The notes: generated by a model from the sequence alone, not told the origin. Numbered from the stretch's first letter, positions 44,203 to 53,302 are shown. The stretch is 64,000 bases of DNA from Haliscomenobacter sp965225875 (GCF_965225875.1 NZ_CBDDBS010000001.1:620001-684000); one strand, 5' to 3'. Numbers and translations are program-made.

Positions 44203-45471
44203 TCACTTCAAAATCGCCGCCCCCACCGCACAATGCAAACACTGCCGCTGATCACAATACATCCGCTTCAAGTGGATCAAAGCCTGGCTTTGCCCGGCAT
44301 CTTCGGGCTCAAAGCCTAATTTTTTCCAACCATCAATGATGTGGTTGGCCTCGGGAGGAAGCTCTTGTAAAAAGCGCAGTGCCTTGTCGCAATACTTGGT
44401 ATCCTGGGTATACATGCCGTAATAAAAAACCAGGGGGATACAGGCATTCAGAATGAGCAATTCGATAAAGCTAGTGCCCAGGTGTTTCAATTTGCGCGTT
44501 GAAGGCTTATCAAAGGTGTAGTGCTCCGACCAATACCCATGCAGGGTTACCCTGAAAAGATGCGCCAGTTCTTCGATATCCTGTGCTGCTAAAATTTTGC
44601 TAAAAAGATTGCTGCCCTGGTACAAGAGCACTGCAAATTGCGCCAAACGCATGGTCGGAAAATTGGCCGGGCGCATGCGCAAAAACTTCCAATTGCTGGC
44701 TGCCATTGGCTCAAGGCCGTACTTCTGGCGCAAAAAGCGGTATTCGCTTTGCAATTGTTGCGGGTATTTTTCCACAAAATCCGGTTCCAACAAACCAGCC
44801 TGTCCAAAAAGTAGTGCTTCAATTTGCAACAAATTATCCCGGTGGCGGCCAATGAGTTTGAGGGGCAAACTCCGGGCCAGCTGCTCACAAGGGTCCAGGT
44901 TGACGCTGAGGCCAAAATTGCGCAACAAAAGTTGATAACATACTTCCTCCCAATCTCCTTGGTTGAATTCCAGAAAACGTTTGACAATCTCGGTTTTGCC
45001 CTCCAAACGTTCGACCATTACCCGTTCCAGCCACAACTTAACACTCAGCGTTTTTACCTCCCGCCAATGATTCTGGCAAGGAATCCACAAGTTGTTGTTG
45101 AGCATGCGGTAATACGCACTACAAAGCTGCGGATCGAGCAATCGGCGCAATTCCAGGCATGGAATCCGCTCACCGTTGGGGTCGTAGATGACCTGATCCT
45201 CATCCAACACCACATGTAAAATGACATTGGCATAAGCGGGGTCCTTTTCGTGTCGGTGCAACAACCAATCCGAGGCTTTCAGGTGTACCTCTACATTGCC
45301 CGCCCAATAGGTATCCTCAATCCACAGGCGTGCATTGAGAAAATCGGGGCCAGCGTGGCGATTGTGTTCGCCAATGGCCAGGATGGTCAGGTTTTGACCC
45401 TGGGTGGTTTGTAAATGATTGGAATTGAAATGCTGGTAACGCCAGGCGTAATGGAGAAAATCTTCCGTCAT
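44203..45471 (-). CDS. DUF2851 family protein
   Basis: A 422-residue cytosolic protein of the DUF2851 family common in Bacteroidota. Recognisable pieces are 'EDFLHYAWRYQHF' at the N-terminus, 'GEHNRHAGPDFLNARLWI', 'WAGNVEVHLKASDWLLHRH' and 'NVILHVVLDED'. These conserved Asp/Glu/His and Lys residues look like a nuclease-type (PD-(D/E)XK-like) active site, which is my reading only. The C-terminus carries Cys-x4-Cys-x2-Cys ('CDQRQCLHC'), possibly a metal or cluster site. Function unknown. The start is the ATG at 45471; the folA-capA-mrdA group lies upstream on the same strand. Confidence 0.9.
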   Translation of the reverse strand: MTEDFLHYAWRYQHFNSNHLQTTQGQNLTILAIGEHNRHAGPDFLNARLWIEDTYWAGNVEVHLKASDWLLHRHEKDPAYANVILHVVLDEDQVIYDPNGERIPCLELRRLLDPQLCSAYYRMLNNNLWIPCQNHWREVKTLSVKLWLERVMVERLEGKTEIVKRFLEFNQGDWEEVCYQLLLRNFGLSVNLDPCEQLARSLPLKLIGRHRDNLLQIEALLFGQAGLLEPDFVEKYPQQLQSEYRFLRQKYGLEPMAASNWKFLRMRPANFPTMRLAQFAVLLYQGSNLFSKILAAQDIEELAHLFRVTLHGYWSEHYTFDKPSTRKLKHLGTSFIELLILNACIPLVFYYGMYTQDTKYCDKALRFLQELPPEANHIIDGWKKLGFEPEDAGQSQALIHLKRMYCDQRQCLHCAVGAAILK

Positions 45472-45587
45472 GTTCTCAAGGTTAAAAGATGAATAACCTG
45501 AGAATCATTGTTGCTAAGGGTTGATCAAATGCACAAAAGTGCCGTATTGCCTACAAATTTAAAACTTATTTTTTAAAAAGCAAATCC

Positions 45588-46097
45588 TCACCCTTCTTCT
45601 TTGCTTTCAATTCGGCTGTAGACTTTAAAAATGTAGTCCATTTCGTTTTTGTCGTCGGCTTTATGGGCTTCTTTAAAAGTCAGGCGCCATTCCTTTGGTT
45701 CAATTTTTGGAAAAAACACTTCTCCTTCCGGTTCCAGATCAACTTCGGTGAGGTAAATTTTATCCCAATAGTCCTGGCTTTGTTCATAAATCTGGCCTCC
45801 ACCAATGATAAAAGCCTCGGTTTCACCATTGTCGTAAGCCAACTCCAGGGCTTCATCCACGGAATGAACCACCATACAATCGGTAGCCACAAAAAAGATG
45901 TCGCGGGTCACTACAATGTTCGTCCGTTGGGGCAGTGGCCGACCAATCGAATTAAAAGTATTGCGCCCCATAATCACATGGTGATTCAGGGTAGTCCTTT
46001 TGAAGTATTTTAAATCGGCAGGCAAATACCAGGGAATTTGGTTGTGCATCCCGATGACGCGATTTTTAGCGGCGGCGACAATGGCTGATACGATCAC
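45588..46097 (-). CDS. folA: Dihydrofolate reductase
   Basis: A 169-residue cytosolic enzyme reducing dihydrofolate to tetrahydrofolate with NADPH. Motifs: 'SAIVAAAKNRVIG', 'IPWYLPADLKYFKRTT' (with the substrate-binding Asp), 'IMGRNTFNSIGRPLPQRTNIVVTR' pieces and 'AFIIGGGQIYEQ'. The start codon is GTG at 46097, needed to include the first beta strand; no ATG is available there. It follows capA-like by 6 bp, so translation may be coupled, an unusual linkage for folate metabolism. Confidence 0.96.
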   Translation of the reverse strand: MIVSAIVAAAKNRVIGMHNQIPWYLPADLKYFKRTTLNHHVIMGRNTFNSIGRPLPQRTNIVVTRDIFFVATDCMVVHSVDEALELAYDNGETEAFIIGGGQIYEQSQDYWDKIYLTEVDLEPEGEVFFPKIEPKEWRLTFKEAHKADDKNEMDYIFKVYSRIESKEEG

Positions 46098-46103
46098 GGC
46101 AAA

Positions 46104-47267
46104 TTATTTTTCAGTGGAAATCTCCTTGGCACTCACTTTGCGTTCTACGGCACCGTGTTGGGTCAGGTTTTTGCGAATCACGTCCGCACTTTGTTTCATG
46201 GCAACACGGGTAGCTTCCGGCATCGGTAGCTGGGCTTGCATTTCTCCATTTTCAAAAGCGGCCACAGGCACGGTCATGTAAACAGGTTTGCCCGCAGCGG
46301 GGCGATAAATGTAGCGGTATACCGGAATGTACTCTACTTTACTAATCATTGTTTGCGGATTGCTGACCGCTGATTCCTGTATGCTACCCTTCTTTTCCAA
46401 CTCTATTTCCACCATCAAACCAATGTCCGTATAGGTTTTGGTTTGTGCAGAAATGAAGTTCCCCATTGAATACACAACCAGGCCATTGCGGGTAGCTCCA
46501 TTGGTTTCCTGCAAGGGATAGTTTTTGATGGGCTGCACCACGTGGGGATGGGCACCGATCACCATAGTGGAGCCCCAATTCAGCATTTTTTGGGCCAGCG
46601 CACGTTGGCGTTCGTTTTCAGCCAGTTGGTATTCGTCGCCCCAATGCACTACGGTAATGATGGCATCGGGTTTGTGGGCTTTGGCCGCATCGATATCGGC
46701 TTTGATGGCCTTCTCATCAATGAGGTTTACTACGCTGGGTTTGTGGTTAGGGATGCCGTTGGTGCCATAAGTATAGTTGAGGAAGGCCAGTTTAAAATTG
46801 CCTTTGTACACAATCAATGGGTATAGGGCCGCCCGGTGAGAAGAGTCTATAAAGGTACCCGTTTGGTAAAATCCATTCTTTTCGAGGGTCTTGATGGTGT
46901 TTTGCACCCCGATCAGTCCACCATCATTGGAGTGGTTGTTGGCGGTCACCAACAAATCAAAGCCAGCAGCGCGCAAAGCCAGGGGCAATTCATCCGGGCT
47001 CTTGAAGGTAGGATAACCCGTATAAGGAGGCTTACCCGGCAAAGTCAGTTCCAGGTTGCCGATGGCCAGGTCGGACTGTTCCAAAAGTGGCGCAATGAAG
47101 CGAAAACAAGGAGAATAATCGTAGAGTTTATTGGGTTCGATGGCGGCGGACTCAATTTGGGGTCCATGCCCCATAATGTCACCTACAAAAATCATCTTGA
47201 GCTTGTCCTGAGCAGAAAGCTGGCTCAATACAAACAAAAGCACAAAAAACGGCAGTACTTTTTTCAT
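46104..47267 (-). CDS. CapA/PgsA-family metallophosphatase-like exported protein
   Basis: A 387-residue protein with a signal peptide (1-19, 'FVLSQLSAQ') and the bacterial capsule synthesis (CapA) fold: 'MIFVGDIMGHGPQI' with metal-binding Asp, 'NLELTLPG', 'LLVTANNHSNDGG' (NNH motif), 'ITVVHWGDEYQ' and 'IGAHPHVVQPI'. CapA/PgsA proteins take part in poly-gamma-glutamate production or act as envelope phosphoesterases. It lies between mrdA and folA with gaps of 54 and 6 bp, tying it to the cell-shape operon; a wall-related role is inferred. Confidence 0.92.
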   Translation of the reverse strand: MKKVLPFFVLLFVLSQLSAQDKLKMIFVGDIMGHGPQIESAAIEPNKLYDYSPCFRFIAPLLEQSDLAIGNLELTLPGKPPYTGYPTFKSPDELPLALRAAGFDLLVTANNHSNDGGLIGVQNTIKTLEKNGFYQTGTFIDSSHRAALYPLIVYKGNFKLAFLNYTYGTNGIPNHKPSVVNLIDEKAIKADIDAAKAHKPDAIITVVHWGDEYQLAENERQRALAQKMLNWGSTMVIGAHPHVVQPIKNYPLQETNGATRNGLVVYSMGNFISAQTKTYTDIGLMVEIELEKKGSIQESAVSNPQTMISKVEYIPVYRYIYRPAAGKPVYMTVPVAAFENGEMQAQLPMPEATRVAMKQSADVIRKNLTQHGAVERKVSAKEISTEK

Positions 47268-47277
47268 AGAAATAAAT

Positions 47278-47319
47278 TAGTGGTGGGGCAAAATAAGTGT
47301 TTATTTTTTTGTCGCCCCT
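47278..47319. repeat. Family P2 repeat, internally deleted copy
   Basis: GTGGGGCAAAATAAGTG is joined directly to TTATTTTTTTGTCGCCCC. Only the two outer ends of the ~118-bp element remain and can pair as a short GGGGC/GCCCC hairpin. It lies in the mrdA-capA gap. Confidence 0.7.
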
Positions 47320-47321
47320 TG

Positions 47322-49208
47322 TCAAGGTCGGCTCGATTTGCCTTTTTTCCCTGGAACTTCCCGAATGATGTAGTCTTTTTTCAAGACTTGTTTTTCCATT
47401 TCCCGGCGAGCGGGCGTCCGAATTTCTCCTTTGAGGTATTTTTCAATCATCAAACTGGCCACGGGCGCTGCGACAGAGCCCCCAAAACCAGCATTTTCGG
47501 CATATACCGCAATGGCAATGCGAGGATTATCCTTAGGCGCAAAACAGAAAAAGATCGAATGGTCTTCCCCTGAGCTGTTTTCAGCTGTACCCGTTTTACC
47601 ACAAATTGCAATATCAGGGATAAAGGCCCGTCGGGCGGTACCCGCAATGGTAACCCGTTCCATTCCATCTACTACGGGCTCGAAGTGCCTGCGCTCAATG
47701 CCAACCTCGTGCTTAATGCGGAAAGTACTCCGGGTGGTTAACGAGGAATCCCCAAAAGCCTTGAGGAAATGGGGGGTGTAATAATAGCCCCGATTGGCAA
47801 TCGTAGCGGCGAGGTTGGCCAACTGGATATTGGTACACAACAACTCACCCTGCCCAATGCCCAGCGAACGAATCCAAATCGATTTCCACTGGCCATCGCG
47901 TGCATACCAACGATCAAAAAAAGCGGAAGTAGGAAAACGGCCGGCTTGTTCTCCCGGGTAGTCAACCCCAAGTTTGCGGCCATAGCCAAATTTATCCAGG
48001 TAATGATTGATGGTATCCAGGCCTTTATTGGGGTGCCGATAACCATTCATGTCGACAATGGTACGGAACAGCGTTACGAAATAGGCGTTACAGGAATGTT
48101 GAATACCTGAACGCACATCACTACAATAGGCGTGACGGTGACAACCCAACCGTACCCCCGGAGCAAAATAGCCCCCTGCACAACTCACTCCCCGATCCAC
48201 GTTCCAAACCCCGATTTGCTGACCAATGAGGGCCAAAATCGTTTTGTGGATAGAACCGGGAGGGTACTGAGCCATTACCGCCCGATTGAATAAGGGAATA
48301 TTCGGGTCAGCGGCTAATTTTTTATAGACATCGCCACGGGCGTTGTTGGTGATTGTCAGTTGATTGGGGTCATAATTCGGGGTGGTTACCATGGCCAGAA
48401 TTTCTCCGGTTTTGGGTTCAATGGCAACCAGACCAGCCCGTTTGTTGCTAAGCAGGTGCTCGGCGTATTGCTGGAGTTCCAAATCCACCGTGGTTCTCAG
48501 ATCAAGCCCAGGAACTACAGGGATATCGTCTTTGCCATTGCGATAAGAACCAGCATAGCGCCCCAATTTGTCACGCAATACAAAAGCAATTCCCTTTTTG
48601 CCCCTTAGTTCATTTTCATAGGTCTTTTCCAGGCCACTTGCGCCAATGTAGTCGCCAGGAGCATAGATGTCTGATTGGGTTTCCACCTCGGTTTGGTCTA
48701 CTTCTCGGATATAGCCCAACAAGTGAGCAGCGACTGGCGCCGGGTACTGACGGGCGTTGCGCAAAACGATTTCGAAGCCAGGAAATTCAGGTAAAGCTTC
48801 TTGAAAACGAGCAAAAGCCTCGGCGGAAATTTTACTTTTAAACACATAAGGAACCGATCGGGAAAAACGACCACTTTTAAAGTCTTTATCCAGTGCTTTG
48901 TTGTACTCTTCGCGGGTCATACCCACCAGTTTGCAAAAGCGCCCTACATTGATGTTCTTATCCATTGCATCCACAGTGACCATCAGGTCATACATGGGAT
49001 TATTGACCACCAGTAATTTTCCATTGCGGTCATAAATCAAGCCGCGTGCCGGATAAATGGGAAAACGCGCTACTGCACCCGTAATCTTGTCGGCAGTTTT
49101 GAATTCTCCATTGATGACTTGTAAAAAAAATGCCCTCGTCAATAGCAACGCTGCTGCAACGATAAACACAACTTGAATAACCTGTTGACGATTGCTGCCA
49201 ATATCCAT
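47322..49208 (-). CDS. mrdA: Penicillin-binding protein 2 (elongasome transpeptidase)
   Basis: A 628-residue inner-membrane class B PBP that cross-links peptidoglycan for cell elongation. One N-terminal membrane helix is at about 9-28 ('VIQVVFIVAAALLLTRAFFL'). The dimerisation domain ('NGKLLVVNNPMYDLMV') precedes the transpeptidase with active Ser in 'PPGSIHKTI' (SxxK, about residue 326), 'HSCNAYF' (SxN) and 'CGKTGTAEN' (KTG). The extra Cys residues near the SxN motif are unusual. It is co-oriented with mreB, mreC and mreD. A P2 palindromic repeat fills most of the gap to mreD, and rodA, the usual partner, is not next to it. Confidence 0.95.
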   Translation of the reverse strand: MDIGSNRQQVIQVVFIVAAALLLTRAFFLQVINGEFKTADKITGAVARFPIYPARGLIYDRNGKLLVVNNPMYDLMVTVDAMDKNINVGRFCKLVGMTREEYNKALDKDFKSGRFSRSVPYVFKSKISAEAFARFQEALPEFPGFEIVLRNARQYPAPVAAHLLGYIREVDQTEVETQSDIYAPGDYIGASGLEKTYENELRGKKGIAFVLRDKLGRYAGSYRNGKDDIPVVPGLDLRTTVDLELQQYAEHLLSNKRAGLVAIEPKTGEILAMVTTPNYDPNQLTITNNARGDVYKKLAADPNIPLFNRAVMAQYPPGSIHKTILALIGQQIGVWNVDRGVSCAGGYFAPGVRLGCHRHAYCSDVRSGIQHSCNAYFVTLFRTIVDMNGYRHPNKGLDTINHYLDKFGYGRKLGVDYPGEQAGRFPTSAFFDRWYARDGQWKSIWIRSLGIGQGELLCTNIQLANLAATIANRGYYYTPHFLKAFGDSSLTTRSTFRIKHEVGIERRHFEPVVDGMERVTIAGTARRAFIPDIAICGKTGTAENSSGEDHSIFFCFAPKDNPRIAIAVYAENAGFGGSVAAPVASLMIEKYLKGEIRTPARREMEKQVLKKDYIIREVPGKKGKSSRP

Positions 49209-49220
49209 AGCCTATCTTGG

Positions 49221-49339
49221 TAGTGGGGTAAAAATAAATTTTCATTTTTCTTAAGCTATAGGATTAGATAAGACACTTAAATTGAACCGTTTACTTATCT
49301 AATCCTATAGCAAAATGAACATTTATTTTTTTATCGCCC
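49221..49339. repeat. ~119-bp palindromic repeat, family P2, full copy B
   Basis: The perfect 18-bp inner stem GCTATAGGATTAGATAAG (49255-49272) pairs with 49294-49311. Compared with copy A two stem positions differ, and both differences are matched by the complementary change in the other arm. It lies between mreD and mrdA and would be transcribed in the cell-shape operon. Confidence 0.92.
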
Positions 49340-49354
49340 TTGGGGAAAATTGAA

Positions 49355-49876
49355 TTAATCTAAGCCGTTTAGTATGCCTGCTAAAATTAGTGTAAAAAAT
49401 ACGGAAACAATAAAACTAAGCAGGCTTTTAACTACAATAGACAGTAAAAATACGTGAGAGAAAAACGCCATCGAATAATAAAAAGGCAAATACAGCAATA
49501 AGGAATAGGCCACATAGCGCAGAAATGGCCAAAATTTGAGTCGGGCCAGGGAGGGAGTCAAAGTTTCGTCCATTCCACGGGGTAGAACCAACTCCAAAAT
49601 AGAGGGGCGCCAATAAGCCAAAACGACTGCACTCATCGTGTGTACACCCAGGGTATTGTAAGAAGCATCGATCAGAAGCCCCGAAAAAAAAGCGACAAGC
49701 ATCAGCATATTGATGTGCATGCCAAAAGGGAGCAGTAAAATAAACAAAGGATACACGAATGCTTCGTAATAGTATGGCCCGAGTGGCAAAAACTGTATCT
49801 GCTTCAGCACAACGATTTGGAGAATCCAAATAATGATGAATTTCAGCGAAATGCGCAATGTCGAGCTACTGTTCAT
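49355..49876 (-). CDS. mreD: Rod shape-determining protein MreD
   Basis: A 173-residue integral membrane protein with five or six hydrophobic helices ('IIWILQIVVL', 'YPLFILLLPFG', 'MLMLVAFFSGLLIDASYNTLGVHT', 'YSLLLYLPFYY', 'VSVFFTLILAG'). Size, topology and the 'FFSGLLIDASYNTLGVHT' motif fit MreD, which links MreB filaments to the wall-synthesis complex. It overlaps the end of mreC by 11 bp, so the two are translationally coupled. Confidence 0.9.
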   Translation of the reverse strand: MNSSSTLRISLKFIIIWILQIVVLKQIQFLPLGPYYYEAFVYPLFILLLPFGMHINMLMLVAFFSGLLIDASYNTLGVHTMSAVVLAYWRPSILELVLPRGMDETLTPSLARLKFWPFLRYVAYSLLLYLPFYYSMAFFSHVFLLSIVVKSLLSFIVSVFFTLILAGILNGLD

Positions 49877-50717
49877 CTTTGGCGCGTGCTTCTAGTTGAT
49901 TGATTTCATCGGCATGTTCGTTCACTACGATTTGTGCGTAGCGGACGTTGGTCATATTGGTGTACAGTTTGACCTGAATCAAGTGGTTGCTGGACCCTGG
50001 AGGAATGCTGTGGTAAAACACTTTCCCGATTGCCACCCCAGGAGGGTAATAAGTAGAAAAGCCAGTGGTTTCAACCACGTCATCCTTGGAGCTTATTTTA
50101 TTGTGCTTGGGGATATCAACGAGTTGCATAAAACGAGGGTCTTTGCCATTCCACACCAGAGAACCATAAAAACCTTTGTCTACCCCACGGATTTGGGCAC
50201 TTACCCGCGAATCGGTATGCAAAATGGACATCACCACGCAATAATGCTCCGATACGTAGCGCACTACCCCCAATACCCCGTCAGTGGTAATCACCCCCAT
50301 GTTTAGTTTTACCCCATGTCTGCTGCCTCGATTCAGGGTGAGGTAGTTTTTGGGTCTATCCACGGAGTTGTTGACGACTGTCGCTTCGATGTATCGGTAA
50401 ACTTGAATGCGGGTACTGTCAATCACCCGTTGTAGGGTATCTGTACTAACCTGGTTGTTGTATTGATCTTTAGCCAATTGTCCACGCAGTACACTGATCT
50501 CGTGTTGCAGTTTTTCGTTTTCCCGTCGCAGGTTAAAATAACTCCGAATGGCGTTGGCACCACTTCCAAAGAAGCCGGTTATTCTCCCTGCCGAATTCCA
50601 AAAAATTTTACCCTGCGCCTCGTTGTTCTGAACAATCAGAAAAAGCGAAACGACCAACAGCACCAGGAACAAGATTCGGTGATTGACCCGATTGAGTAGT
50701 TGCAGGAAAGTATTCAT
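49866..50717 (-). CDS. mreC: Rod shape-determining protein MreC
   Basis: A 283-residue inner-membrane protein: one N-terminal helix (about 14-32, 'ILFLVLLVVSLFLIVQN'), a coiled-coil at about 55-85 ('NLRRENEKLQHEISVLRGQL') and the beta-rich MreC domain ('LNRGSRHGVKLNMGVITTDGVLGVV', 'VSAQIRG', 'TTGFSTYYPPGVAIGKV'). It organises PBP2 and RodA along the cell in the elongasome. It starts at the ATG at 50717, downstream of mreB, with a 16-bp-stem hairpin between them. Confidence 0.95.
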   Translation of the reverse strand: MNTFLQLLNRVNHRILFLVLLVVSLFLIVQNNEAQGKIFWNSAGRITGFFGSGANAIRSYFNLRRENEKLQHEISVLRGQLAKDQYNNQVSTDTLQRVIDSTRIQVYRYIEATVVNNSVDRPKNYLTLNRGSRHGVKLNMGVITTDGVLGVVRYVSEHYCVVMSILHTDSRVSAQIRGVDKGFYGSLVWNGKDPRFMQLVDIPKHNKISSKDDVVETTGFSTYYPPGVAIGKVFYHSIPPGSSNHLIQVKLYTNMTNVRYAQIVVNEHADEINQLEARAKDEQ

Positions 50718-50744
50718 GTGGTGATTGGAACTCGCGGGTGAGGA

Positions 50745-50792
50745 ATAAGGTCGGTTTGAAGCACTATTTCTAATGATTCAAACCGACCTTAT
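50745..50792 (-). other. Hairpin between mreB and mreC
   Basis: Perfect 16-bp arms (ATAAGGTCGGTTTGAA at 50745-50760, complement at 50777-50792) enclose a 16-nt loop. No T-run follows on the minus strand, so it is probably an RNA stability or processing element setting mreB against mreC levels, not a full terminator. Confidence 0.65.
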
Positions 50793-50802
50793 ACACTATA
50801 AA

Positions 50803-51840
50803 TCACACACTCTTACGATCGATCAAAAAGGTGAAACGATCAGTATTTTTCAATGCTATGCCTGTTCCCCGAACCACCGCACGCAATGGATCATCGGCAA
50901 CCTGCACGGGAAGTTTGGTTTTTAAGGAAATACGTTTGTCTAAGCCCCGCAACAGCGCACCGCCACCAGTCAGGTACAAGCCCCTTCTGAAAATATCGGC
51001 GGCCAACTCGGGTGGAGTAGATTCCAGGGCCTTAAGCACCGCATCTTCAATTTTGGAGATGGATTTATCCAGTGAATGGGCGATTTCGCGGTAACCAACC
51101 TTGATTTGTTTGGGAATACCCGTCATCAAATCCCGGCCATGAGCTGCAAAATCTTCGGGAGCCTGATCTTCATCAAGCTCATGCAAGGCTGAGCCCACAC
51201 TGATCTTGATTTGTTCAGCAGTACGCTCGCCAATCAGGATATTGTGCTGGCGCTTCATGTAGCTCACAATGTCGTTGGTGAATTCGTCGCCCGCAATGCG
51301 GATGGATTGGTCACACACGATCCCGGAAAGGGCAATCACTGCAATTTCGGTAGTACCACCACCGATGTCGATGATCATGTTACCTTCAGGTTCTTCTACA
51401 TCCAAACCAATCCCCAACGCAGCAGCCATTGGCTCATGAATCAGGTAGGTTTCTTTGGAGTCGACGTGATCGGCTGAATCAAAAACAGCGCGTTTTTCCA
51501 CTTCAGTAATCCCAGAAGGAATACAGATGACCATTTTCATGTGGGAAAAAAAGCGACGACGGCCATCAATCATGTTGATGAAGCCCTCGATCATATTTTC
51601 AGCCGCCTGAAAATCGGCAATTACACCATCTTTCAGCGGGCGAACAGTTTTGATTTCCTCGTGGGTTTTTTCAAACATTTGCATCGCACGGCGACCAACC
51701 GCAATGGTTTGGTTGGTTTTGCGATTGATGGCTACGATTGAAGGTTCGTCCACAACAATCTGATCATTTTGCATGATCAGGGTATTGGCAGTGCCAAGGT
51801 CAATGGCGAGTTCTTGTCTAAAAAAACTGAACAGCTTCAT
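50803..51840 (-). CDS. mreB: Rod shape-determining protein MreB (actin homologue)
   Basis: A 345-residue cytosolic actin-fold ATPase that forms filaments under the membrane and guides lateral wall growth. Phosphate-1 'AIDLGTANTLI' (residues 13-23), 'RPLKDGVIADF', phosphate-2 'IIDIGGGTTEIAVIAL', 'GERTAEQIKISVGSA' and adenosine motif 'LTGGGALLRGLDKRI' are all present. The length fits the family. It is the first gene of mreB-mreC-mreD-mrdA and starts at the ATG at 51840. Confidence 0.98.
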   Translation of the reverse strand: MKLFSFFRQELAIDLGTANTLIMQNDQIVVDEPSIVAINRKTNQTIAVGRRAMQMFEKTHEEIKTVRPLKDGVIADFQAAENMIEGFINMIDGRRRFFSHMKMVICIPSGITEVEKRAVFDSADHVDSKETYLIHEPMAAALGIGLDVEEPEGNMIIDIGGGTTEIAVIALSGIVCDQSIRIAGDEFTNDIVSYMKRQHNILIGERTAEQIKISVGSALHELDEDQAPEDFAAHGRDLMTGIPKQIKVGYREIAHSLDKSISKIEDAVLKALESTPPELAADIFRRGLYLTGGGALLRGLDKRISLKTKLPVQVADDPLRAVVRGTGIALKNTDRFTFLIDRKSV

Positions 51841-52027
51841 TAATTTTCCTTACCTAAGAGTTTTTGTAAATTATGTCAAACGCGCTCTAATCTGATCAAA
51901 CTGTTGGTTGACCGCTGGCGTTTCATGCTCGCAAAAGAAAGAAAATTTAGCGACATTTAAGCATGTTCGGCCCTGCTTAACCAAATTTTTTTGATCAAAG
52001 GCTTAAAAAATGGTTTGAATCCAATTT

Positions 52028-53302
52028 TTAAGCTTTGCCCACGATAACTTCGCTCATTTTCTCGGGGATCAAATACTTTTGCGCCATGGCTTGAATAGAT
52101 TCAGGCGTAACGGCCAGGGTAAGATCAACCGAGTCTTGCAGCTCTGTAAAAGGCAAATTTTCAGTAACCAGCAGGCGCACTAGCTCGGCTACGTTGAATG
52201 GTCCATCAATCATGGTCAAGTAATTGCCCAGGATGTAGTTGCGCATCATTTCCAGTTCGTCTTCGTCCACAAGTTCTTCCCGCAGGCGATCCATTTCCAG
52301 GTAAATCTGGGTGCGTGTATCAGCCACAAACTCATTACCCACCTCGGTACCAATGTAAAAGCAACCATCGAATTGCATGGCATCGAGGGTGGAATAAATG
52401 TTGTAGGTATAGCCTTTTTCTTCCCGGATATTGGTCATCAAACGGGAGCCAAAGTAGCCCCCCAGAATCACATTGAGGATGGAAAGGTCAAAAAAGTCGG
52501 GATGATGCCGATTGAAGGTCCGGAAACCAATCCGAATGGCCGATTGCAAGCTGTCAGGCTTGGAAATCAACACTTGTTGTGGTGGGGCTTCCTGTAGGAT
52601 CAGTTTGGGCTCGGGAATGACTCCAGCAGGAATCCCATGCCCCAATTGTTCATTCAATTGCTCAAGCACCTCGGGGGTTACTTTCCCACTAATGATGATT
52701 ACACAATTGTCTTTGGTGAACAAGCTCCGGTGGTGCTGCAACAAATCCTCCCGGGTGAGTTGGTTATAGGTTTCAGCGGTGCTGTTGTAGCCATAAGGAT
52801 GTTCAGGACCAAAAAACATCTCGGTGATTTGGCGGTAAGCCACTACATCGTTTTTGCTCAGGTCTACTTGCAGGTGTTGTACACTGCGTTGGATGAAGGC
52901 CTGTAACTCCTGCTCCGGGAAACTGGGGGTTTTGATCACTTCACCCAACAAGGGCAATACCTGATTGAAGTGTTTGTTCAAAGACAACAAGGTCAGGCTG
53001 GCCGTATCGGTATGGTATGGAATAGCCAGACTGCTCCCGAAATAGTCCAGTTTTTCGGCCAACTCAGCCGAATTGTAGTTTTGGGTCCCTTCACGCAGGA
53101 GCGCACTCGTTGCGCGTGAGGCCAGTTTTTTGTGCTCATAAGGGCGGCCACCTTTAAAAATGACCTCTACCTTGAGTACTTCCTGGGTGCCCATGGCCAC
53201 AACATAAACAGGGATTCCGTTATCCAAGCGCAACTCCTGAACTTCCGGCATTGGAATGTCGGTGATGGTTTTGATTTTGGGCGCTCTCGAACGGTTTGGC
53301 AT
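52028..53302 (-). CDS. M16-family peptidase homologue lacking the zinc motif
   Basis: A 424-residue protein with the two-domain M16 (insulinase/processing peptidase) layout. In the N-terminal half the inverted zinc motif HxxEH is absent: 'ASRATSALLREGTQNYN' occupies its place. The C-terminal half keeps the glycine-rich partner motif 'GGYFGSRLMTNIREEKGYTY'. This is the pattern of the non-catalytic subunit of two-subunit M16 proteases, which pairs with a zinc-bearing partner. No such partner is adjacent in this window. No signal peptide is seen, so it is likely cytosolic, or the start is annotated conservatively. Confidence 0.9.
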   Translation of the reverse strand: MPNRSRAPKIKTITDIPMPEVQELRLDNGIPVYVVAMGTQEVLKVEVIFKGGRPYEHKKLASRATSALLREGTQNYNSAELAEKLDYFGSSLAIPYHTDTASLTLLSLNKHFNQVLPLLGEVIKTPSFPEQELQAFIQRSVQHLQVDLSKNDVVAYRQITEMFFGPEHPYGYNSTAETYNQLTREDLLQHHRSLFTKDNCVIIISGKVTPEVLEQLNEQLGHGIPAGVIPEPKLILQEAPPQQVLISKPDSLQSAIRIGFRTFNRHHPDFFDLSILNVILGGYFGSRLMTNIREEKGYTYNIYSTLDAMQFDGCFYIGTEVGNEFVADTRTQIYLEMDRLREELVDEDELEMMRNYILGNYLTMIDGPFNVAELVRLLVTENLPFTELQDSVDLTLAVTPESIQAMAQKYLIPEKMSEVIVGKA

